The notes below the pieces were generated by a model. That model was not told the origin of the DNA. It saw nothing but the letters and a program-made list of their open reading frames with translations, and ran no database searches. The translations under genes were made by a program, and so were the position numbers. Source: Streptomyces flavidovirens DSM 40150 (lineage in GTDB: Bacteria > Actinomycetota > Actinomycetes > Streptomycetales > Streptomycetaceae). From it: a stretch of 64,000 nucleotides of DNA. Location of the stretch: assembly GCF_000429085.1 (NCBI RefSeq), contig NZ_AUBE01000017.1, forward strand, positions 1 to 64,000, given 5' to 3'. The stretch's first letter is position 1. Every line of letters begins with the position of its first letter. Shown piece by piece: positions 60,969 to 64,000 of the stretch.

Positions 60969-61031
60969 GAGGTCAGGTTCCTTCTGTGCGGTGGGAGTCG
61001 TGGGTCGGTGCGTATGTGGGGGCCGTGCGGC

Positions 61032-61313
61032 TCAGAGGTGGGCGTAGACGTCGTCGAGCGAGATCCCGCGGGCGACCATCATCACCTGGACGTGGTACAG
61101 CAGCTGCGAGATCTCCTCGGCGGCGGCTTCCTTGCCCTCGTACTCGGCGGCCATCCAGACCTCGGCGGCCTCCTCGACGACCTTCTTGCCGATGGCATGC
61201 ACGCCCTTGCCCACCAGCTCGGCGGTGCGTGAGGTGGAGGGGTCGCCGTTGGCGGCCTTGAGCTGGAGCTCGGTGAAGAGCTCTTCGAAGCTCTTGGTGG
61301 GTTTGTTCGCCAT
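61032..61313 (-). CDS. hisE: Phosphoribosyl-ATP pyrophosphohydrolase
   Basis: 93-residue HisE hydrolyses phosphoribosyl-ATP to phosphoribosyl-AMP, the second histidine step. The helical MazG-like core with SRTAELVGKGVHAIGKKVVEEAAEVWMAA and the metal-binding Glu cluster is clear (key residues E, E, A, E at 49-53). It is between ribH and hisG, with 35 bp upstream and 63 bp downstream. Confidence 0.95.
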   Translation of the reverse strand: MANKPTKSFEELFTELQLKAANGDPSTSRTAELVGKGVHAIGKKVVEEAAEVWMAAEYEGKEAAAEEISQLLYHVQVMMVARGISLDDVYAHL

Positions 61314-61348
61314 GATGGTCCTAAGAGTACGGGGTGGCACGCTGCCAC

Positions 61349-61834
61349 TCAGCGCCAGGGTTCGGCGACCGTGCGCAGTGTGGTCGCGGTGGCGACGGCG
61401 GCGGTGACCGCCTCGTGGCCCTTGTCCTCGTTCGAGCCTTCGATCCCGGCCCGGTCGAGCGCCTGCTCCTCGGTGTCGCAGGTCAGTACGCCGAAACCGA
61501 TGGGGACACCGGTGTCGACGGAGACCTGGGTCAGGCCGTTCGTCACGCCCTGGCACACGTACTCGAAGTGCGGGGTGCCGCCCCGGATGACGACGCCGAG
61601 CGCGACGATGGCGTCGTAACCGCGGCCCGCGAGGACCTTCGCGACGACCGGGAGCTCGAAGCTGCCGGGGACCCGCAGCAGGGTCGGCTCGTCGATGCCC
61701 AGCTCGTGCAGGGCGCGCAGCGCGCCGTCGACGAGGCCGTCCATGACCTTCTCGTGCCACTGCGCCGCGATCACCGCCACCCGAAGGTCTCCGCAGTTCT
61801 TCACACTCAGTTCGGGTGCGCCCTTGCCGCTCAC
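61349..61834 (-). CDS. ribH: 6,7-dimethyl-8-ribityllumazine synthase
   Basis: 161-residue lumazine synthase condenses 3,4-dihydroxy-2-butanone-4-phosphate with the ribityl-pyrimidine in riboflavin synthesis and forms icosahedral capsids. Family motifs are VAVIAAQWHEKVMDGLVDGA (in part), RVPGSFELPVVAKVLA, VIRGGTPHFEYV and PIGFGVLTCDTEEQALDRAG. GTG 61834 has AGGAGAG upstream; it lies 41 bp after ribBA. Confidence 0.96.
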   Translation of the reverse strand: MSGKGAPELSVKNCGDLRVAVIAAQWHEKVMDGLVDGALRALHELGIDEPTLLRVPGSFELPVVAKVLAGRGYDAIVALGVVIRGGTPHFEYVCQGVTNGLTQVSVDTGVPIGFGVLTCDTEEQALDRAGIEGSNEDKGHEAVTAAVATATTLRTVAEPWR

Positions 61835-61875
61835 GCGTCTCTCCTTCTTACTGACGTACTGGATTACTGACGTGG

Positions 61876-63165
61876 TTACTGGTTGCCGCAGGTGGAGGCG
61901 GAGGCGCCGTCCAGCCACGGAAGGTCGTGTCCCATCCGGTCCCGCTTGGTCCGCAGGTACCGCAGGTTGTGCTCGCCGGCCTTGACGGGCATGGGCTCGC
62001 GCCCGATGACAGTCAGGCCGTGCCGTACGAGCGCGGCGGTCTTCTCGGGGTTGTTCGTCATCAGCCGCACGCTCCGCACGCCGAGGTCTTCGAGGATCTG
62101 CGCACCGGCCGCGTAGTCGCGGGCGTCGGCGGGCAGGCCCAGCTCCAGGTTGGCGTCGAGGGTGTCGCGGCCGAGCTCCTGGAGTTCGTACGCGCGCAGC
62201 TTGGACAGCAGTCCGATGCCGCGCCCCTCGTGGCCGCGCAGGTAGACGACGACGCCGCGGCCGGTCTCGGTGATGCGCTGCATGGACGCTTCCAGTTGCG
62301 GCCCGCAGTCGCAGCGCTGCGAGTGGAAGATGTCGCCGGTCAGGCACTCGGAGTGGATCCGCACGAGGACGTCGTCGCCGTCGCCGATCTCACCGTGGAC
62401 GAGCGCGACGTGCTCGACGCCGTCGACCGTGGAGCGGTAGCCGTACGCCGTGAAGTCCCCGAACGACGTGGGGAGCTGGACGGTGGCCTCCCGGCGGACC
62501 TTGGGGTCCGAGGTGCGGCGGTAGGCGATCAGGTCCTCGATGGAGATGATCGTCAGACCGTGCTTGCGGGCGAACGGGATCAGCTCGGGCAGCCGCAGCA
62601 TCACGCCGTCCTCGCCGGCGATCTCCACGATGGCGCCGGCCGGGCGCAGGCCCGCGAGCCTGGCGAGGTCCACGGCGGCTTCGGTGTGGCCGTTGCGGAC
62701 GAGTACGCCGCCGGGCTTGGCACGCAGCGGGAAGATGTGGCCGGGGCGGACGAAGTCGCCCGCGGTGGAGCGGCCGCTCGCGAGGAGCCGGAGCGTGGCG
62801 GCGCGGTCGGCGGCCGAGATGCCGGTGGTGACGCCGTGCGCGGCGGAGGCGTCGACGGAGACGGTGAAGGCCGTACTCATCGACTCGGTGTTGTTCTCGA
62901 CCATCTGCGGGAGTTCGAGCCGCTCCAGCTCGTCGCCCTCCATGGGAGCGCAGATCAGGCCGCGGCACTCGCTCATCATGAACGCGACGATCTCGGGGGT
63001 CGCCATCTCGGCGGCGATCACCAGGTCGCCCTCGTTCTCGCGGTTCTCGTCGTCGACGACGACCACGGGGCGGCCGGCCGCGATGTCGCGGATGGCCTGC
63101 TCGACGGGGTCGAGGGCCAGGTCCTCGGCGTTGGCGGTGCTGTACCACGTGGGCAGGGCGGTCAT
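61876..63165 (-). CDS. ribBA: Bifunctional DHBP synthase / GTP cyclohydrolase II
   Basis: 429-residue fusion supplying both riboflavin branches. The N-terminal RibB half shows DDENRENEGDLVIAAEMAT and RPGHIFPLRAKPGGVL. The C-terminal RibA half has the zinc site CLTGDIFHSQRCDCGPQL and LRGHEGRGIGL. ATG 63165 has GGAAGGAG upstream and overlaps the ribM stop (ATGA). All active-site motifs appear intact. Confidence 0.96.
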   Translation of the reverse strand: MTALPTWYSTANAEDLALDPVEQAIRDIAAGRPVVVVDDENRENEGDLVIAAEMATPEIVAFMMSECRGLICAPMEGDELERLELPQMVENNTESMSTAFTVSVDASAAHGVTTGISAADRAATLRLLASGRSTAGDFVRPGHIFPLRAKPGGVLVRNGHTEAAVDLARLAGLRPAGAIVEIAGEDGVMLRLPELIPFARKHGLTIISIEDLIAYRRTSDPKVRREATVQLPTSFGDFTAYGYRSTVDGVEHVALVHGEIGDGDDVLVRIHSECLTGDIFHSQRCDCGPQLEASMQRITETGRGVVVYLRGHEGRGIGLLSKLRAYELQELGRDTLDANLELGLPADARDYAAGAQILEDLGVRSVRLMTNNPEKTAALVRHGLTVIGREPMPVKAGEHNLRYLRTKRDRMGHDLPWLDGASASTCGNQ

Positions 63166-63815
63166 GCTGCTGCTCCTTCCATGGCGGGCTTCACGCTCGT
63201 ACGCGTGCGCTGCCACCAGTCGTAGGCACCCCAGAGGACGAGGGCGAAGTAGACGACGTACACAAGACCGGAGAAGGCGAGCCCGCTGCTGAAGGCGAGC
63301 GGTACGCCCACGAGGTCGACCAGCAGCCAGGCGAACCAGAACTCGACCAGGCCGCGGGCCTGGGCGACCATCGCGACGAGCGTGCCGACGAAGATGTACG
63401 CGTCGGCCCAGGGGCTCCAGGACAGCGACGGGTACAGCGTGAAGAGGCCGCCGACGGCCAGCGTGCCCAGTACCGCTCCGGCGAGCAGCAGTGCGCGCTC
63501 GCGCCAGGTGGCGAAGCGGACGGCGATCGAGCCGTCCCGGGCCTGCTGCCGGCCGAGCTGCCACTGCCGCCAGCCCCACAGGGCGACGCCGATGACCAGC
63601 AACTGCTTGCCGACGCCGCCGCTGAGGTTCGCGGAGAAGTACGCGGCGACGAGGATGACGCCGGACAGGAACTGGGCGGGCCAGGTCCATATGGAGCGCC
63701 GCCAGCCGAGCGCGAGGGCGATCAGGCCGATGGTGTTGCCGATCATGTCGGACCACAGGATGTGCTGGTCGAAGGCCGTGAAGGCCTCGCTGTTCAGCCA
63801 GGACACGGCGCTCAC
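63162..63815 (-). CDS. ribM: PnuC-family riboflavin transporter (RibM-like)
   Basis: 217-residue PnuC-type membrane protein with seven or so helices; the family segment WTWPAQFLSGVILVAAYFSA and the WADAYIFVGTLVAMVAQARG region are visible. Encoded inside the rib operon between ribE and ribBA, the position of ribM riboflavin facilitators in Streptomyces and Corynebacterium; an NMN transporter is the alternative. GTG 63815 overlaps the ribE stop and the stop overlaps ribBA. Confidence 0.88.
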   Translation of the reverse strand: MSAVSWLNSEAFTAFDQHILWSDMIGNTIGLIALALGWRRSIWTWPAQFLSGVILVAAYFSANLSGGVGKQLLVIGVALWGWRQWQLGRQQARDGSIAVRFATWRERALLLAGAVLGTLAVGGLFTLYPSLSWSPWADAYIFVGTLVAMVAQARGLVEFWFAWLLVDLVGVPLAFSSGLAFSGLVYVVYFALVLWGAYDWWQRTRTSVKPAMEGAAA

Positions 63816-64000
63816 TTCACGGTCTCCTTCTGGCCGGACCCGTCTGCGCCCATGAGCCGCTCGACGTACTTCGCGAGTACGTCCACCTCAAGGTTGACCT
63901 GGTCCCCGGCCTGCTTGATGCCGAGGGTGGTGAGGTCGAGGGTGGTGGGGATGAGGCTGGTGGTGAAGTAGTCGTCCCCGGCCTCGACGACGGTGAGGCT
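63812..64000 (-). CDS. ribE: Riboflavin synthase alpha chain, C-terminal part (cut by window edge)
   Basis: The last 62 codons match the end of riboflavin synthase: SLTVVEAG, LIPTTLDLTTLGIKQAGDQVN and EVDVLAKYVERL (in part). The 5' end, and any FMN riboswitch, lie beyond the right edge. Its stop overlaps the ribM GTG (GTGA), which starts the coupled run ribE-ribM-ribBA. Confidence 0.9.
   Translation of the reverse strand, partial: SLTVVEAGDDYFTTSLIPTTLDLTTLGIKQAGDQVNLEVDVLAKYVERLMGADGSGQKETVK

Noticed and set aside
1..64000. CRISPR array, tRNA, insertion sequence or prophage
   Set aside because: No regular spaced repeats, cloverleaf sequence, transposase or phage structural gene was found by eye; short tandem repeats all lie inside or beside coding genes.

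Overview
The window reads as a stretch of a Streptomyces chromosome. GC content and third-position GC are very high, many genes start at GTG, and genes overlap tightly through ATGA or GTGA junctions. Lineage markers present are smeA/sffA sporulation genes, a cvnABCD conservon, rbpA with a sigma-R type promoter, and a streptomycete-type rRNA operon leader. From memory the gene order resembles the part of the S. coelicolor chromosome running from crr/ptsI to the riboflavin genes; this was not checked by alignment. No phage, insertion sequence, CRISPR array or tRNA was seen, so this looks like core chromosome.

Layout. 1-390 is the promoter/leader of an rRNA operon whose 16S gene lies left of the window on the minus strand. 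649-2857 carries crr-ptsI (PTS). 2919-9941 holds a hypothetical protein, acetoacetyl-CoA synthetase, a divergent GH31 enzyme, a NUDIX hydrolase and a secreted VanX-like dipeptidase. 9951-14112 is conservon cvnABCD. 15055-23088 is the most unusual part: a minus-strand operon encoding a kleisin-like (MukF/JetA-like) protein, a 65-residue coupled ORF, a KITE-like (MukE/JetB-like) protein and a 1747-residue SMC-like ATPase (MukB/JetC-like), with no adjacent JetD nuclease. 23192-27619 is a GntR regulator divergent from an MFS transporter and pxpABC (5-oxoproline catabolism). It faces a second, ATP-dependent OplAH-type 5-oxoprolinase that is coupled behind two glycosyltransferases and a GDSL hydrolase (27654-34688). 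34835-38993 has HEAT and ankyrin repeat proteins and smeA-sffA. 39018-44828 contains a MocR/YczE pair, a GDPD, an MFS protein, rbpA and fxsA. 44875-54732 has ppm, an amidohydrolase, an Lrp regulator, small proteins, an acyl-CoA dehydrogenase, a TetR remnant next to a DUF6230/DUF6114 pair, a C39-like Tat-exported protein and a P-loop kinase. 54748-54853 looks like a free-standing small RNA gene. 55061-60066 has an orphan EccA-like AAA+ protein, two CNNM/CBS membrane proteins and a small membrane protein. 60111-64000 is a rib-his gene string (ribE, ribM, ribBA, ribH, hisE, hisG, transcribed leftward) cut by the right edge.

Central biology represented: sugar transport signalling, sporulation septum chromosome handling, RNA polymerase activation, protein O-mannosylation precursor synthesis, riboflavin and histidine synthesis, and a candidate non-canonical condensin or plasmid-defence complex. 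All functional assignments come from reading motifs and family memory; no database search was run.
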